Positions 1-9,140 of a stretch of DNA of 64,000 bases are shown here, one piece after another. The notes beneath the pieces are model-generated. The model was not told where the DNA came from and searched no databases. It was given only the letters and a program-made list of their open reading frames with translations. The translations under genes and the position numbers were made by a program. Source of the stretch: Desulfovibrio sp. (GTDB lineage: Bacteria > Desulfobacterota > Desulfovibrionia > Desulfovibrionales > Desulfovibrionaceae); contig JACRDI010000005.1 of NCBI GenBank assembly GCA_016218665.1, positions 1-64,000 on the forward strand. The letters run 5' to 3'. The number at the start of each line of letters is the position of its first letter. Position 1 is the stretch's first letter.

Positions 1-1817
1 CCCATCCAGAAGCTGCCGGTCTCGTTGTCGTAGATGTTGACGTTGACCATCCAGTCCAGCTTGGTCATGGCCTCGCGCGTCTTGTTGGAGTTGGCTCCGG
101 ACACGGCGGGGTTCATGCCCCAGGCGAAGAAGCCCTTGAACTGGCCCTTGAGCATGTCGTCAAAGAGCGTCAGCCAGGAGTAGTCCTTGCCGGGCTCCAG
201 CTTGGGCAGCCACTCGTAGCCCTGCTCGGCCTCGGCCTGCTCGTAGAAGCTCTTGATGAGGCTGACGGCGTACTTGGGCTGGTTCTTCTTCCAGTTCAGG
301 CTCTTGGGGTCCTTGGTGGCAGGGGTGATGCGCTTCAGGTAGTCGGCCAGCTTCTGCTCGTTGGCGCTGGGCGTGGGCAGGTAGCCGGGCACGATGTGGA
401 AGAGCAGGCCCTGGTCGGTGGAACCCTGCACGTTGGACTCGCCGCGCAGCGCGTTGACGCCGCCGCCGGCCACGCCCATGTTGCCCAGAAGCAGCTGGAC
501 CATGCTCATGGCGCGGATGTTCTGCACGCCCACGGTGTGCTGGGTCCAGCCCATGGCGTACATGACCGTGCCGGCCTTGTCCGGCTTGCCGGTGGCCGCG
601 TAGGCGTCGTACACCTCAAGCACTTTGGCCTTGGGCATGCCGCACATCTCGACCACGCGGTCCAGGGTGTAGCGGCTGTAGTGCTGGCGCATGAGCTGGT
701 ACACGCAGCGCGGGTTGGCGAGCGTGGCGTCGCGCTTGATGTTCCCGTCGGCGTCCTTCTCGAAGGCCCACTTGCTCTTGTCGTACTTGCGGGTGGCCTG
801 GTCGAAGCCGCTGAACATGCCGTCCTTGAAGTCGAAGTCCTTGCCGACGATGAAGGAGGCGTTGGTGTAGTTGACCACGTACTCCTTGAAGATCAGGTTC
901 TTCTCGATGATGTAGCTGATGAAGCCACCCAAAAACGCCAGGTCCGAACCGGAGCGCAGGGGCGCGTAGATGTCGGATTTGGCGCTGGTGCGCGTGAAGC
1001 GGGGGTCGACGTGAATGACCTTGCCGCCCTTTTCCTGCGCGCGGGTGACCCACTTGAAGGAAATGGGATGGTTTTCGGCAGCGTTGCTGCCCATGATAAG
1101 AATGCAATCACTGTTCTTCAGGTCGATCCAGTGATTGGTCATCGCACCGCGTCCGAACGACTCTGCCAGAGCCGCCACAGTGGCGCTGTGTCAGATACGG
1201 GCCTGATGTTCTATGTAGGTCAGTCCCAGGGAGCGCAGGAAGGCCTGGTAGGCCCAGCATTCCTCGTTGTCCATTGCGGCGGAGCCGACGGAGGCGATGC
1301 CTTCGCAGCGGTTCACCACCTGGCCCTTGGCGTTCTTTTCCTTGAAGCTGGCGTCGCGGGTGGCCTTGATGTTCTGGGCCATGCGCTCAAGCGCCCATTC
1401 CCAGGACTTCTCTTCCCACTTGGTGCCGTAGGGCTTGCGGTACATGACCTTGGTCAGGCGCGGGTTGGGCTCGCCGGGGTTGCCCTCGGCCAGCTGGTAG
1501 ATGCTGGCGCCCTTGGCGCACAGCGCGCCCTCGTTGATGGGATGGTCCGGGTCGCCTTCGACGTTGACGGCGCGCTTGGAGCCGCCCAGGGCGGTGTTCA
1601 CGATGAGGCCGCAGCCGACGGCGCAGTAGCAGCAGATGGTGGTGGTCTGCTTGCTCCATTCGGGCTTCAGCTGGGCGATGCGGTCGACGGCGGGTTTGCC
1701 GGCGGCGGGGGCTGCGGCGGCCTTTTTGGGCTTGGCCGCGTGTCCAATGCCTGTGAAGGCGCTGGTCAGGGCAGCCGCGGCGGAGAGTTGCAGGAACCCT
1801 CTGCGGGTAAGCGACAT
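1..1817 (-). CDS. fdnG: formate dehydrogenase alpha subunit, selenocysteine-containing (3' end outside window)
   Basis: Catalytic molybdenum/tungsten subunit that oxidises formate to CO2, expected in the periplasm. The start is the ATG at 1817, after AGAAGGAGG; the preceding open codons are leader. Residues 1-28 hold a Tat signal with the twin-arginine motif LTRRGFLQL. C62, C65, C69 and C100 form the proximal [4Fe-4S] site. The frame meets TGA at 1191-1193 (codon 209) and continues downstream as HSATVAALAESFGRGAMTNH, the standard sequence after the Sec residue of FdnG/FdhA enzymes, so TGA is read as selenocysteine and the gene is not broken. About 605 codons are visible of a family that usually has 800-1000. 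Family is certain from motifs; which paralogue (FdnG or FdhA type) is not. Confidence 0.95.
1150..1190 (-). promoter_or_regulatory. candidate bacterial SECIS element after the Sec codon
   Basis: Directly 3' of the in-frame TGA on the minus strand the mRNA can fold into a hairpin: a 6-bp stem GGCUCU/AGAGUC (1159-1173) closing a GGC loop, about 17 nt after the TGA. Bacterial SECIS elements lie in this place and bind SelB. The fold was drawn by hand and the loop does not exactly match the E. coli fdhF loop. Confidence 0.6.
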
Positions 1818-1843
1818 GGTGCCTCCTTCTGTTAGAGGGTTGT

Positions 1844-2077
1844 TCAGCTTCCGAGCGTTTCGCGGCACAGCCGCAAGAGCAGGCCGTAACCGGAGAGTGC
1901 GCGCGGCGCGTCGAAGGCGACTGCGGGGGCGTGCCAGAACGCTTCCCGCGCGGGGAAGGGCTCAAGCACGAGGCCGCTCACCTTGCGCCGGACCTCAGCC
2001 GCGTCCAGGCCGAGGCCCCCGAAGGGCAGAAGCGTCAGGCCGGGACGGTCTGGATGTTTGGGAGGATGGGAATCCAT
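1844..2077 (-). CDS. small protein of unknown function upstream of formate dehydrogenase
   Basis: A 77-aa ORF with a good ribosome binding site (GGAGG, 6 nt before the ATG at 2077), ending 26 nt before the formate dehydrogenase start and on the same strand, so probably co-transcribed. The product is mixed hydrophobic/basic with one Cys near the C-terminus, no signal peptide and no motif I recognise. Position and RBS argue for a real gene. It might be a leader or accessory protein for formate dehydrogenase, but nothing in the sequence shows that. Confidence 0.5.
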   Translation of the reverse strand: MDSHPPKHPDRPGLTLLPFGGLGLDAAEVRRKVSGLVLEPFPAREAFWHAPAVAFDAPRALSGYGLLLRLCRETLGS

Positions 2078-2140
2078 GTGAACCTCCAGTTATGAGGTCC
2101 ACCGTATCCAAGAAAGACGCGCTGACGTCAAAACCGGGGG

Positions 2141-3016
2141 CTATTGTGCAAGCTTTGGCACCGGGGTGCAGAGGGCCGCGAGCAGCGCAGGCGCAAGGGC
2201 CTGTCCGCCCAGGTTGTGGCGCAGGGCCAACTCCTTCAGATAAAGGGGGAAGCGCCGCCAGGAAAGCCCCTTGAACTGGCGCAGGCGCGGCCGGGCGAAG
2301 TCCCAGAAGGGGCACCCGCCCGATTCGGCGAAGATCTGCCCCGGATGGCGCAGCAGGTAGTGGTAGGGCAGGTTTTCGTCGCCGCAAAGGATGAGCGCGT
2401 CGTAGGTCTTGTAGCGGTCGGTGATGAGGATGCTGCCGTGGCGCGCCACCCGCAGGTGGAAGTTGTGGTTGAAGTGCAGCACGCTCTCCGCCGTCAGCTC
2501 CGGCAGGAGGTCCACGAAGATGTGCCGGCTGCGGCTCAACAGGCCGTACACAGGCAGGGCCGTGCCGGGGGCGAAGTCCTTGTCCTCGCTGTGGGCCGCG
2601 TCGAGCAGGGGGTAGAGCGGCGCGCCGGGGCCGAGAAGCTGCGGGGCGTCCGCCCCCTGGGCCACTATGGCCAGGCGCAGCACCGTGAGGGCCTTGAAGG
2701 CCGTGTTGTAGGAGATGCCCACCTGGGCCGCGGCCTCGCGCGTGGAGAGCTCCTGGGCGAAGGCCTTGGCCAGGCCCACCCACTTGAGGGGCGAAAGGCC
2801 GGTTTCGTTCAGCCAGCGCCCGGTGAAGTCGTGGAAGGTGTAGCGGCAGCCGCCGCAGCGCAGCCGCCCCCCGGCCAGCTGATAGGGGGCCTTGGCGCGG
2901 CAGCGCGGGCAGTGCTTCGCGCCGTCGGGCCAGGTCAGGCCCAGCAGCAGCTCGCGGGCGGCGTCCTCGGTTTCTGGCAGTGCGGCCGGTGCGGCCTGGG
3001 CGTCCTCGTGCTGCAT
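2141..3016 (-). CDS. IS1595/ISXO2-like transposase relative, probably domesticated
   Basis: A 291-aa protein with an N-terminal zinc ribbon (CPRC at about 37-40 and CGGC at about 54-57, followed by YTFHDFTGRWL), a helix-turn-helix-like segment (REAAAQVGISYNTAFKAL) and a DDE-type core. Two acidic positions look kept (LLDAAHSED and ILITDRYKTY). The usual third motif of IS1595 transposases (TNxIExFWSxxK) is replaced by GCPFWDFARPRLRQFKG, so the catalytic Glu/Asn seems lost. No terminal inverted repeats or target duplication were seen around it. It lies 63 nt upstream of the small ORF and formate dehydrogenase, in the same direction. A regulator derived from a transposase is plausible; a decaying IS remnant is the alternative. 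Confidence 0.75.
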   Translation of the reverse strand: MQHEDAQAAPAALPETEDAARELLLGLTWPDGAKHCPRCRAKAPYQLAGGRLRCGGCRYTFHDFTGRWLNETGLSPLKWVGLAKAFAQELSTREAAAQVGISYNTAFKALTVLRLAIVAQGADAPQLLGPGAPLYPLLDAAHSEDKDFAPGTALPVYGLLSRSRHIFVDLLPELTAESVLHFNHNFHLRVARHGSILITDRYKTYDALILCGDENLPYHYLLRHPGQIFAESGGCPFWDFARPRLRQFKGLSWRRFPLYLKELALRHNLGGQALAPALLAALCTPVPKLAQ

Positions 3017-3138
3017 GCGGGGGGCTTCCTCTCGGATGAGACTCTAGCATGTTCCGCTTCCGGTGCCAAGTCGTGAGGCGGAATTTCCGTGTGCGCGGCC
3101 GCACGGGGGGCGGTTTGCCGCCCGGTCCGCATTTTTTG

Positions 3139-3167
3139 TTGAACCATCGGGCCAACTGGCGTAGGGT
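3139..3167 (+). promoter_or_regulatory. possible sigma70-type promoter for the binding protein/kinase operon
   Basis: TTGAAC and TAGGGT separated by 17 bp in the 208-bp divergent gap, about 58 bp before the ATG at 3225. A small hairpin (GGGCGG-TTTG-CCGCCC, 3108-3123) lies just upstream. Match by eye only. Confidence 0.35.
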
Positions 3168-3224
3168 GCTGAAGATTTTTCGGCCACTTGGCGGGCCGGC
3201 AAGGGCAAGGGGGGACACAACAAC

Positions 3225-4532
3225 ATGGGCGGCAACGGCTTTTCTCGCACACGCACTTGGCTCATGCTGTGTCTGGTGCTGGCGGGCATCGCCGCCGCGG
3301 GGCTGCTCCCCTCGCTGCCGGGCAGGTTCGGCTGCGCACGCAGCGACGAGCGCGCCGCCGTTGAGCAGGACGTACGCGGCGTCACCGACGACACCATCAC
3401 CCTGGGCTCGTCCCTGGCGCTTTCCGGCCATGCCAGCTACCTGGGCACGCAAACCCTGCGCGGGGCCTTAAGCTACCTCTACCACGTGAACGAGTCGGGC
3501 GGGGTGCACGGCCGCAAGATCCGCCTCATCTCCTACGACGACTCCTACGACCCCCCCCGCTGCCTGGCCAACACCCAGCGCCTCATCATCGAGGACCAGG
3601 TCTTCGCCCTGTTCTGCTACGTGGGCACGCCCACCACGGTCAAGATCATGCCCCTGCTGGAGGACGCCCGCATCCCCCTGGTGGGCATGTTCACGGGCGC
3701 CAACGCCCTGCGCGCGCCCTTCAACCGCTATCTGGTCAACATCCGCGCCTCCTACTACCAGGAGACCGCGGCCGCCGTGCGCCACCTGGTGCGCGACCTG
3801 GGCCTCAAGCGCATCGCCGTGTTCTACCAGTACGACGCCTACGGCTTCGACGGCCTCACCGGCACGGAGCTGGCCCTGAAGGAGTTCGGCCTGGAGCCGG
3901 TGGCCCGCGGCTCCTATGTGCGCGGCACCCTGGACGTGGAGGAGGGCCTCACCAAGATCGAGGACTCCCGGGCCGAGGCCGTGGTCATGATCGGCACCTA
4001 CGACCCCTGCGCCCGCTTCATCCAGCTGGCCCACGACGGCGGCTTCTCGCCCATCTTCTACACCGTGTCCTTCGTGGGTGCGGAGGAGCTTGCCAGAAAG
4101 CTGGGCGAGAGCTTCGGCACAGGGACCAGGCCCCTGGTGGTCATGTCGCAGGTGGTGCCCCCCACCGAGGGCGCGGACGCGGGCAAGCTTTCCGGCGGCG
4201 CGCGCGAGTACGTGGAGCTTCTGGCCAAGTACTTCCCGGACGACAAGCCCAACTCCGTGGGGCTTGAGGGCTACTACAACGCCCGCGTTCTGGTGGAGGG
4301 CCTGCGCCGCGCCGGGCGCGAGCTGACCCGCGAGGGCTTCATCAAGGCCATCGAGTCCATCCGCGACTACGAGCTTGCGCCGGGGCAGGCGGTGAGCTTC
4401 GGGCCGGAGAACCACCAGGGCATGGAGCGGGTGTACTTCACCCGCTACGAGGGCGACCGCTTCAACCTGGTGGAATCCTGGGCGGAGGTGCTCTCCGAGT
4501 ATGCCCGCCGCCGCGCCGGGAACGCGCCATGA
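3225..4532 (+). CDS. LivJ-type periplasmic substrate-binding protein (type I fold)
   Basis: A 435-aa exported binding protein of the branched-chain amino acid/amide receptor family. An N-terminal hydrophobic segment (about 12-31) acts as signal or anchor. From about residue 55 it shows the type I periplasmic fold: TITLGSSLALSG, a glycine-rich GVHGRKIRLISYDDSYDP stretch, then LFCYVGTPTTVKIMPLL and IPLVGMFTGAN. No permease or ATPase genes follow. Instead its stop overlaps the start of a sensor kinase by 4 bp, which suggests a ligand-presenting partner of that kinase rather than an ABC uptake component. The start at 3225 follows AAGGGGGG. The ligand is unknown. Confidence 0.85.
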   Translation: MGGNGFSRTRTWLMLCLVLAGIAAAGLLPSLPGRFGCARSDERAAVEQDVRGVTDDTITLGSSLALSGHASYLGTQTLRGALSYLYHVNESGGVHGRKIRLISYDDSYDPPRCLANTQRLIIEDQVFALFCYVGTPTTVKIMPLLEDARIPLVGMFTGANALRAPFNRYLVNIRASYYQETAAAVRHLVRDLGLKRIAVFYQYDAYGFDGLTGTELALKEFGLEPVARGSYVRGTLDVEEGLTKIEDSRAEAVVMIGTYDPCARFIQLAHDGGFSPIFYTVSFVGAEELARKLGESFGTGTRPLVVMSQVVPPTEGADAGKLSGGAREYVELLAKYFPDDKPNSVGLEGYYNARVLVEGLRRAGRELTREGFIKAIESIRDYELAPGQAVSFGPENHQGMERVYFTRYEGDRFNLVESWAEVLSEYARRRAGNAP

Positions 4533-6547
4533 CCCTGTGGCGCAAGGGCCTGCGGCGCTACGAGGGCTTGAGCCTCAAGAACAAGATCTTCCTCTCGATC
4601 CTGGGCGTGGTGCTCATGATCAGCGTGGCCATCGCCTTTCTGGCGCGCTACATCCTGGTGTCCTCCCTCACCACGGAGCTGGAGATGCGCGGCAGCGCCA
4701 TCGCCCACTCCGTGGCGGAACGCGGCGGCGGCTACGTGCTGGACAAGAATTCGGCCATGCTGCTCTCGCTCATCTTCGACGAGGCCCGCCTGCACGAGCG
4801 CAAGCACCTCATCTCCTACATCTTCGTCACCGACCAGGAGGGCGAGGTGCTGGCCCACACCATGACCCGCGCCTTCCCCGCGGAGCTGAAGCAGGCCAAC
4901 ATGCTGCCGCCCACGGAAGACCGCAGCGTGCGCCTGGTCAGCGTGGACCAGGACGACATCCACGACATCGCCGTGCCCATCCGCGAGGGCCTGTACCGCA
5001 TCGGCACCGTGCACGTGGGCCTGTCCAAAAGCCACATCGACAGCCTCATCGCCACCCTGCGGCTGACCTTCCTGGGCTTCATCTCGGCCATCATCCTCAT
5101 CATCTTCTTCATCTCCAACCGCCTCACCCAGTACATCACCCGTCCCCTGTCCAAGCTCACCAAGATCGCCGACGAACTCTCCCGCGGGAACTTCGACATC
5201 ACCATGGACCTGCAGGAGGACGACGAGCACTGGAAGCCCACGGACTGCCCGGCCTACGAGAACACGGAGATGCCCTGCTGGCACTTCGACCAGTCGGTGC
5301 GGGCGGCCGCCAGCCACCGCACCTGCGGCAACTGCGTGTTCTACCGCAAGCGCGGCGGCGACGAGGTGGCCCAGATGGGCGACAGCTTCCGCAACATGGT
5401 GTGGAGCATCAAGCTTTACCGCCGCCGCCTGCGCGAGAGCGAGGAAAAGTACCGCTCGCTGTTCGACTCCGGCCCGGACCCGGTGTTCGTGGTGGACTGC
5501 GAGGACTTCCGCATCGCCGACGCCAACCCCCGCGCCATCGAGCTCTACGGCTACGAGAAGGACGAGCTCATCGGCATGAGCTATCTGGCCCTTGGGCCGG
5601 AGAACCGCAAGGACTGCCTGCTCTTCAACGAAGGGGGCGAGAACGGCGGCGAGGCCGACGAGGCCGGCGGCACCGGCTGCCTGTACCACCCCAAGGTTCT
5701 GCACTACAAAAAGGGCATGCGCCCCTTCTACGTCAACGTGCACGCCTGCCCCATCTCCTACCGGGGCCGCCACGCCATCATCATCGCCGTCACGGACATC
5801 ACCGAGATGATCGAGAAGGACGCCCAGCTCATCCAGGCGGGCAAGATGAAGTCCCTGGGCGAGATGAGCGCCGGCATAGCCCACGAGCTGAACCAGCCGC
5901 TGAACGCCATAAAGATGGGCAGCGAGTTCCTGGCCATTCTGGACGAGCAGGGCCAGACCGCGTCCAAGGACGCCTTCCGCCAGGTGGTGCGCGAGATAAG
6001 CGGCCAAGTGGACCGCGCCGCGGAGATCATCAACACCCTGCGCGCCTTCGGCCGCAAGGCGGAGATGCTGAAGGAGCCCGTGGACGTGAACAAGCCGGTG
6101 CGCAGCGTGCTCACCATCGTGCGCCGCCAGTTCGAACTGGACAACATCCGCTTCCACCTGGACCTGGCGGAAGGGCTGCCCCCTGTGCTGGCCCACGACA
6201 ACCGCCTGCAGCAGGTGTTCTTCAACCTCTTCACCAACGCCCGCGACGCCATCAACGAGGCCAGCAAGGCCTCCGACCTGGGCGCCAGGCGCAGCATCGC
6301 CATCAGAAGCTGGGCCGAGTCCGGCGGAGTGGCGGTGGAAGTGCGCGACACCGGCATCGGCATGGCCGAGGACATGCGCGACAAGATCTTCGAGCCCTTC
6401 TTCACCACCAAGGAGACCGGCCAGGGCATGGGCCTCGGCCTGGCCATCACCTACGGCATCGTGCGCGACTACGGCGGGCAGATCCGCATCGACAGCGCGC
6501 CGGGCAAAGGCACGGCGGTCAGCCTTCACTTCCCCCCGGCGGGCTGA
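4529..6547 (+). CDS. membrane sensor histidine kinase (periplasmic sensor, HAMP with Cys insert, PAS, HisKA, HATPase)
   Basis: A 672-aa kinase. TM1 is at about 20-41 and TM2 at about 184-205, flanking a periplasmic sensor of about 140 residues; a HAMP linker ([21 protein letters not shown]) follows. The HAMP is interrupted by about 40 residues with four Cys (CPAY, PCWHFD, CGNC). Then come a PAS domain ([16 protein letters not shown]), HisKA with phospho-acceptor H452 ([14 protein letters not shown]) and a HATPase with [16 protein letters not shown] and GMGLGLAI boxes. It overlaps the binding-protein gene by 4 bp and is followed 20 bp later by a response regulator, so it is one three-gene sensory operon. 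The Cys insert could bind metal or sense redox; that is inference. Confidence 0.92.
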   Translation: MTLWRKGLRRYEGLSLKNKIFLSILGVVLMISVAIAFLARYILVSSLTTELEMRGSAIAHSVAERGGGYVLDKNSAMLLSLIFDEARLHERKHLISYIFVTDQEGEVLAHTMTRAFPAELKQANMLPPTEDRSVRLVSVDQDDIHDIAVPIREGLYRIGTVHVGLSKSHIDSLIATLRLTFLGFISAIILIIFFISNRLTQYITRPLSKLTKIADELSRGNFDITMDLQEDDEHWKPTDCPAYENTEMPCWHFDQSVRAAASHRTCGNCVFYRKRGGDEVAQMGDSFRNMVWSIKLYRRRLRESEEKYRSLFDSGPDPVFVVDCEDFRIADANPRAIELYGYEKDELIGMSYLALGPENRKDCLLFNEGGENGGEADEAGGTGCLYHPKVLHYKKGMRPFYVNVHACPISYRGRHAIIIAVTDITEMIEKDAQLIQAGKMKSLGEMSAGIAHELNQPLNAIKMGSEFLAILDEQGQTASKDAFRQVVREISGQVDRAAEIINTLRAFGRKAEMLKEPVDVNKPVRSVLTIVRRQFELDNIRFHLDLAEGLPPVLAHDNRLQQVFFNLFTNARDAINEASKASDLGARRSIAIRSWAESGGVAVEVRDTGIGMAEDMRDKIFEPFFTTKETGQGMGLGLAITYGIVRDYGGQIRIDSAPGKGTAVSLHFPPAG

Positions 6548-6567
6548 GTTCCGCCCACGGAGAGCAC

Positions 6568-7272
6568 ATGGAAAAGAAAGTCCTGGTCATCGACGACGAG
6601 CAGCCCACCCTGAACATGTTCCGCCTGCTGCTGGCGGCCTACGGGTACGAGACCCTCACCGCGGCCAACGGCGCGGAAGGGGTGGAGGCCTTCGGCCGGG
6701 AGCGGCCCGGCATCGTGCTCACCGACATCAAGATGCCCGTCATGGACGGCATCGAGGTGCTGCGCCGCATCAAGGACATCGACCCCCACGCCGAGGTCAT
6801 CGTCATCACCGGCCACGGCGACATGGACCTGGCCATCCGCGCGCTCAACCTCGACGCCACGGACTTCATCAACAAGCCCGTGCAGCGTCAGGCCCTGTCC
6901 GACGCCCTCACCCGGGCCGAGGAGCGCATCGCCATCGCCAAGGCCCAGGCCGGGGAGTTCCCCGTGGAGGAGACCGACCAGGCCGCCATCCTGCACATCG
7001 AGGGCGGCGTCACCGCCCGCTCCGAACCCCTGCTGGACCAGGCCATGGCCCGCGCCCGCGAGCTGGCCAAGCCCTACATCGTGCTCAGCTTCGCCGAGAA
7101 CGCCTCCATCAACGGGGCCGGGCTCACGCTGCTCACCCAGCTTCTGCACGACGCCCGCGAGCGCGGCGAGCGCATGTGCATTCAGGGCCTGTCGGAGAAC
7201 TTCCGCAAGGTCTTCGAGATGGTGGGCATTTCCCGGCTGGTGGTGCCCTGCCGGGAGCCGCTGGAATTCTAG
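6568..7272 (+). CDS. response regulator with receiver and STAS-like output domain
   Basis: A 234-aa protein. Residues 1-120 are a CheY-like receiver (VLVIDDEQ, phospho-acceptor D53 in VLTDIKMPVMDG, conserved Lys in INKPVQ). From about 135 to the end it resembles a STAS/anti-anti-sigma domain (AAILHIEGGVTARSEPLL, NGAGLTLLTQLL, FRKVFEMVGI). There is no DNA-binding domain, so output is probably by protein contact, for example with an anti-sigma factor. The start at 6568 follows GGAGAG. It closes the binding protein-kinase-regulator operon and is followed by a clear intrinsic terminator. Confidence 0.88.
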   Translation: MEKKVLVIDDEQPTLNMFRLLLAAYGYETLTAANGAEGVEAFGRERPGIVLTDIKMPVMDGIEVLRRIKDIDPHAEVIVITGHGDMDLAIRALNLDATDFINKPVQRQALSDALTRAEERIAIAKAQAGEFPVEETDQAAILHIEGGVTARSEPLLDQAMARARELAKPYIVLSFAENASINGAGLTLLTQLLHDARERGERMCIQGLSENFRKVFEMVGISRLVVPCREPLEF

Positions 7273-7281
7273 GCAGCAGTC

Positions 7282-7809
7282 CTAGAACGGAGCCTTCGAT
7301 CCGCCAGAGGCCGCGCTTCCGTACGGGGGCGCGGCCTTTTTCGCGTCCGCGAGGCGGGAAAGCCCCCAGGAAAAGGCCGCGAAGAAGGGAATGAAATAGT
7401 AGCCCGGCCCGGCCCCCTCCCACAAAAGCGGCATGGGCGCGCCGTCGAAGCGCCAGTAAAGCCAGGTGAGGGCGGCGCAGCCCGGCCAGAGGATGGCCGC
7501 CGCCCGCCCGGCGGAAAGGGCCATGGTGTTGCCGTAGGCCTCCTGGGCCAGGTGGTTCTGGGCCAGATAGGCGGCCTTGTCGCCCGCCTGGGCCGCCTGG
7601 ACGGAAAGCTCCTGCCTGCGCCGGGTCTCCTCGCTCTGGGTCGCCCAGCGGGCGCGCTGGGAACGCGCCACCAGGGCCCGCCCCGCCCGTCCCGCCAGGG
7701 CGCAAAAAAGCGCCAGCAGGGCGCAGCCCAGCACGAAGCCCGCCTGGGCGTCGGGCAGCAGGCGGAAGGGGGCGATGAGCAGGGCGTCCAGGGTTTCGAA
7801 TGGCGTCAT
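7282..7809 (-). CDS. membrane protein of unknown function
   Basis: A 175-aa protein with about three to four hydrophobic segments (about 7-20, 24-40, 100-117, 133-150) and a basic, Gln/Ala-rich central region (about 45-95) that may be a cytoplasmic helical hairpin. I do not recognise the family. It lies downstream of, and in the same direction as, the TSUP permease, but a terminator hairpin separates them. Its last codons are shared with the terminator of the convergent response regulator gene, so the C-terminal 20 residues (Ala/Gly/Pro/Lys-rich) are constrained by that hairpin. Confidence 0.6.
   Translation of the reverse strand: MTPFETLDALLIAPFRLLPDAQAGFVLGCALLALFCALAGRAGRALVARSQRARWATQSEETRRRQELSVQAAQAGDKAAYLAQNHLAQEAYGNTMALSAGRAAAILWPGCAALTWLYWRFDGAPMPLLWEGAGPGYYFIPFFAAFSWGLSRLADAKKAAPPYGSAASGGSKAPF
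7309..7341 (+). terminator. intrinsic terminator of the sensory operon
   Basis: GGCCGCGC (7309-7316) pairs with GCGCGGCC (7329-7336), followed by TTTTT. The hairpin lies inside the 3' coding end of the convergent membrane protein gene on the minus strand. Confidence 0.85.
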
Positions 7810-7826
7810 GGCGATGATGGTTATGC

Positions 7827-7858
7827 AAAAGGCCCCTCCCCCGCAAGGGGAAGGGGCC
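7827..7858 (-). terminator. terminator of the TSUP gene and probably of the nuo operon
   Basis: On the minus strand GGCCCCTTCCCC pairs with GGGGGAGGGGCC (one mismatch or bulge) around a TTGC loop, followed by TTTT. It lies 25 bp after the TSUP stop. Confidence 0.75.
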
Positions 7859-7883
7859 CGTCTGGTTGCGGATGCTTTGGGGC

Positions 7884-9140
7884 CTACACGCCGGGGATCT
7901 TGATGCCGACGAAGCCGGCCAGCAGGTAGCCGACGCCGATGTACAGCGACAGCACGATGAAGATGCGCTTCATGAGCGAGTCGGAGAGGTACTTGCTGGT
8001 CATGGGGCCGATGATGGAGCCGGCGGTGATGCCCACCAGCTCAAGGCCGATGAGGCTCCACTCGATGGGGGTGCCCTTGGCCATGAGGGTGATGATGCTG
8101 GTCACCATGCCCACGAGCACGGCCAGGGCGCTGGTGCCGGCGGCCAGGTACATGGGCAGCTGGGTCACGCTGGTCAGGAAGGGCACCAGCAGGAAGCCGC
8201 CGCCCACGCCCAGGAAGGCCGCCGCGGCGGAGATGACCACGCCGCCCAGGAAGGGCAGCAGCGGGTTGAAGGAGAAGGGCACGCCGTAGAAGGTGAACTC
8301 GCAGGCGCTGGCGTTGAACTTCTGGATCTTCAGGCCGATGTCGCAGCCTTCCATGCTCTCGCCGCACTTCTGCTTCTTCACGGCCTCCTCAAAGGCCTTG
8401 GCGGCCTCCTTGGCGGTCTTCTTCTTGGCCTGGCCCGCCGGGGTGGTCTCGTAGAACAGCCAGCAGCCCAGCACAAGGACGAACAGGCCGAAGTAGCCCT
8501 GGTAGCTCTTGAAGTCGAGCTTGCCGGCGGAGAGTTCCTGCGCGGCCCACGCGCCGATGAGCGAGCCCAGGCCCAGGCTGATGGCCAGGGGCAGCACCAG
8601 GCGCTTCATCTTGAGGTAGTTGAAGGAGCTGATGGCCGCGCTGGTGCCCACCAGGAACTGGTTGGAGGCCTTGATGGAGTCGGTGATGATCTTGCCGAGC
8701 TCGGGGGCGGTCTTCTTGAAGCCGCCGGCGTAGGAGCCGTAGCCGAAGACGCTGATGTGGCCCACGCCCGCCATGACGCCGCCGAAGGCGCCCACGGTGG
8801 AGAAGATCCAGCCCACCCACACGGCCCAGAAGAAGGCCAGGATGGGGTTGACGCTGGGCGAGCCGGGGATGCCCAGGAAGCCGGCCGGCTTGCTCTCGTC
8901 GATCATGCCGGGCTCTGCGCCACGGGGGGCCTTGGCCATGGCTTCCTCAAGGGTCAGCCTCTTCTTGGCGCCCTCTGCGGGCTTGGCGTCGGCGGGCTTG
9001 GTGCCGTTGTCGGCCTTCACGGCCTCGGCCGCGGGGGCCGCGGCGGGGGCCGGGGCCGCCTGCTGCGCCACGGCCGTGCCGAGCCACGCGCACAGGGCCA
9101 GGCTGGCCAGGGTCAGGGTGAGAATGCTGCGCTTCGTCAT
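7884..9140 (-). CDS. TSUP-family permease (TauE/SafE type anion exporter)
   Basis: A 418-aa inner-membrane protein. The ATG at 9140 is chosen because of GGAGGAGGAAG 7 nt upstream and an immediate signal-like start (MTKRSILTLTLASLALCAWL); earlier Met codons are in frame but lack a signal. An Ala/Pro-rich linker (about 25-65) leads into paired hydrophobic blocks with the TSUP signatures GAFGGVMAGVGH and GGVVISAAAAFLGVGGGF. A loop with Cys residues (about 245-275) separates the halves. TSUP proteins move sulfite, sulfonates or other organic anions. The gene follows the nuo cluster with an 87-bp gap; a functional link to complex I is not shown. Confidence 0.85.
   Translation of the reverse strand: MTKRSILTLTLASLALCAWLGTAVAQQAAPAPAAAPAAEAVKADNGTKPADAKPAEGAKKRLTLEEAMAKAPRGAEPGMIDESKPAGFLGIPGSPSVNPILAFFWAVWVGWIFSTVGAFGGVMAGVGHISVFGYGSYAGGFKKTAPELGKIITDSIKASNQFLVGTSAAISSFNYLKMKRLVLPLAISLGLGSLIGAWAAQELSAGKLDFKSYQGYFGLFVLVLGCWLFYETTPAGQAKKKTAKEAAKAFEEAVKKQKCGESMEGCDIGLKIQKFNASACEFTFYGVPFSFNPLLPFLGGVVISAAAAFLGVGGGFLLVPFLTSVTQLPMYLAAGTSALAVLVGMVTSIITLMAKGTPIEWSLIGLELVGITAGSIIGPMTSKYLSDSLMKRIFIVLSLYIGVGYLLAGFVGIKIPGV

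Noticed and set aside
1191-1193. Stop codon splitting formate dehydrogenase, suggesting a pseudogene
   Set aside because: The same frame continues with the family sequence directly after TGA at the known Sec position, so it is a selenocysteine codon.
2146-2170. TGGCACCGGGGTGCA as a sigma54 promoter on the plus strand
   Set aside because: GG to GC spacing is 9 bp, it lies in the 3' end of a minus-strand gene and no plus-strand gene follows.
2141-3016. Active insertion sequence
   Set aside because: No terminal inverted repeats or target duplications seen, and the third catalytic motif is missing.
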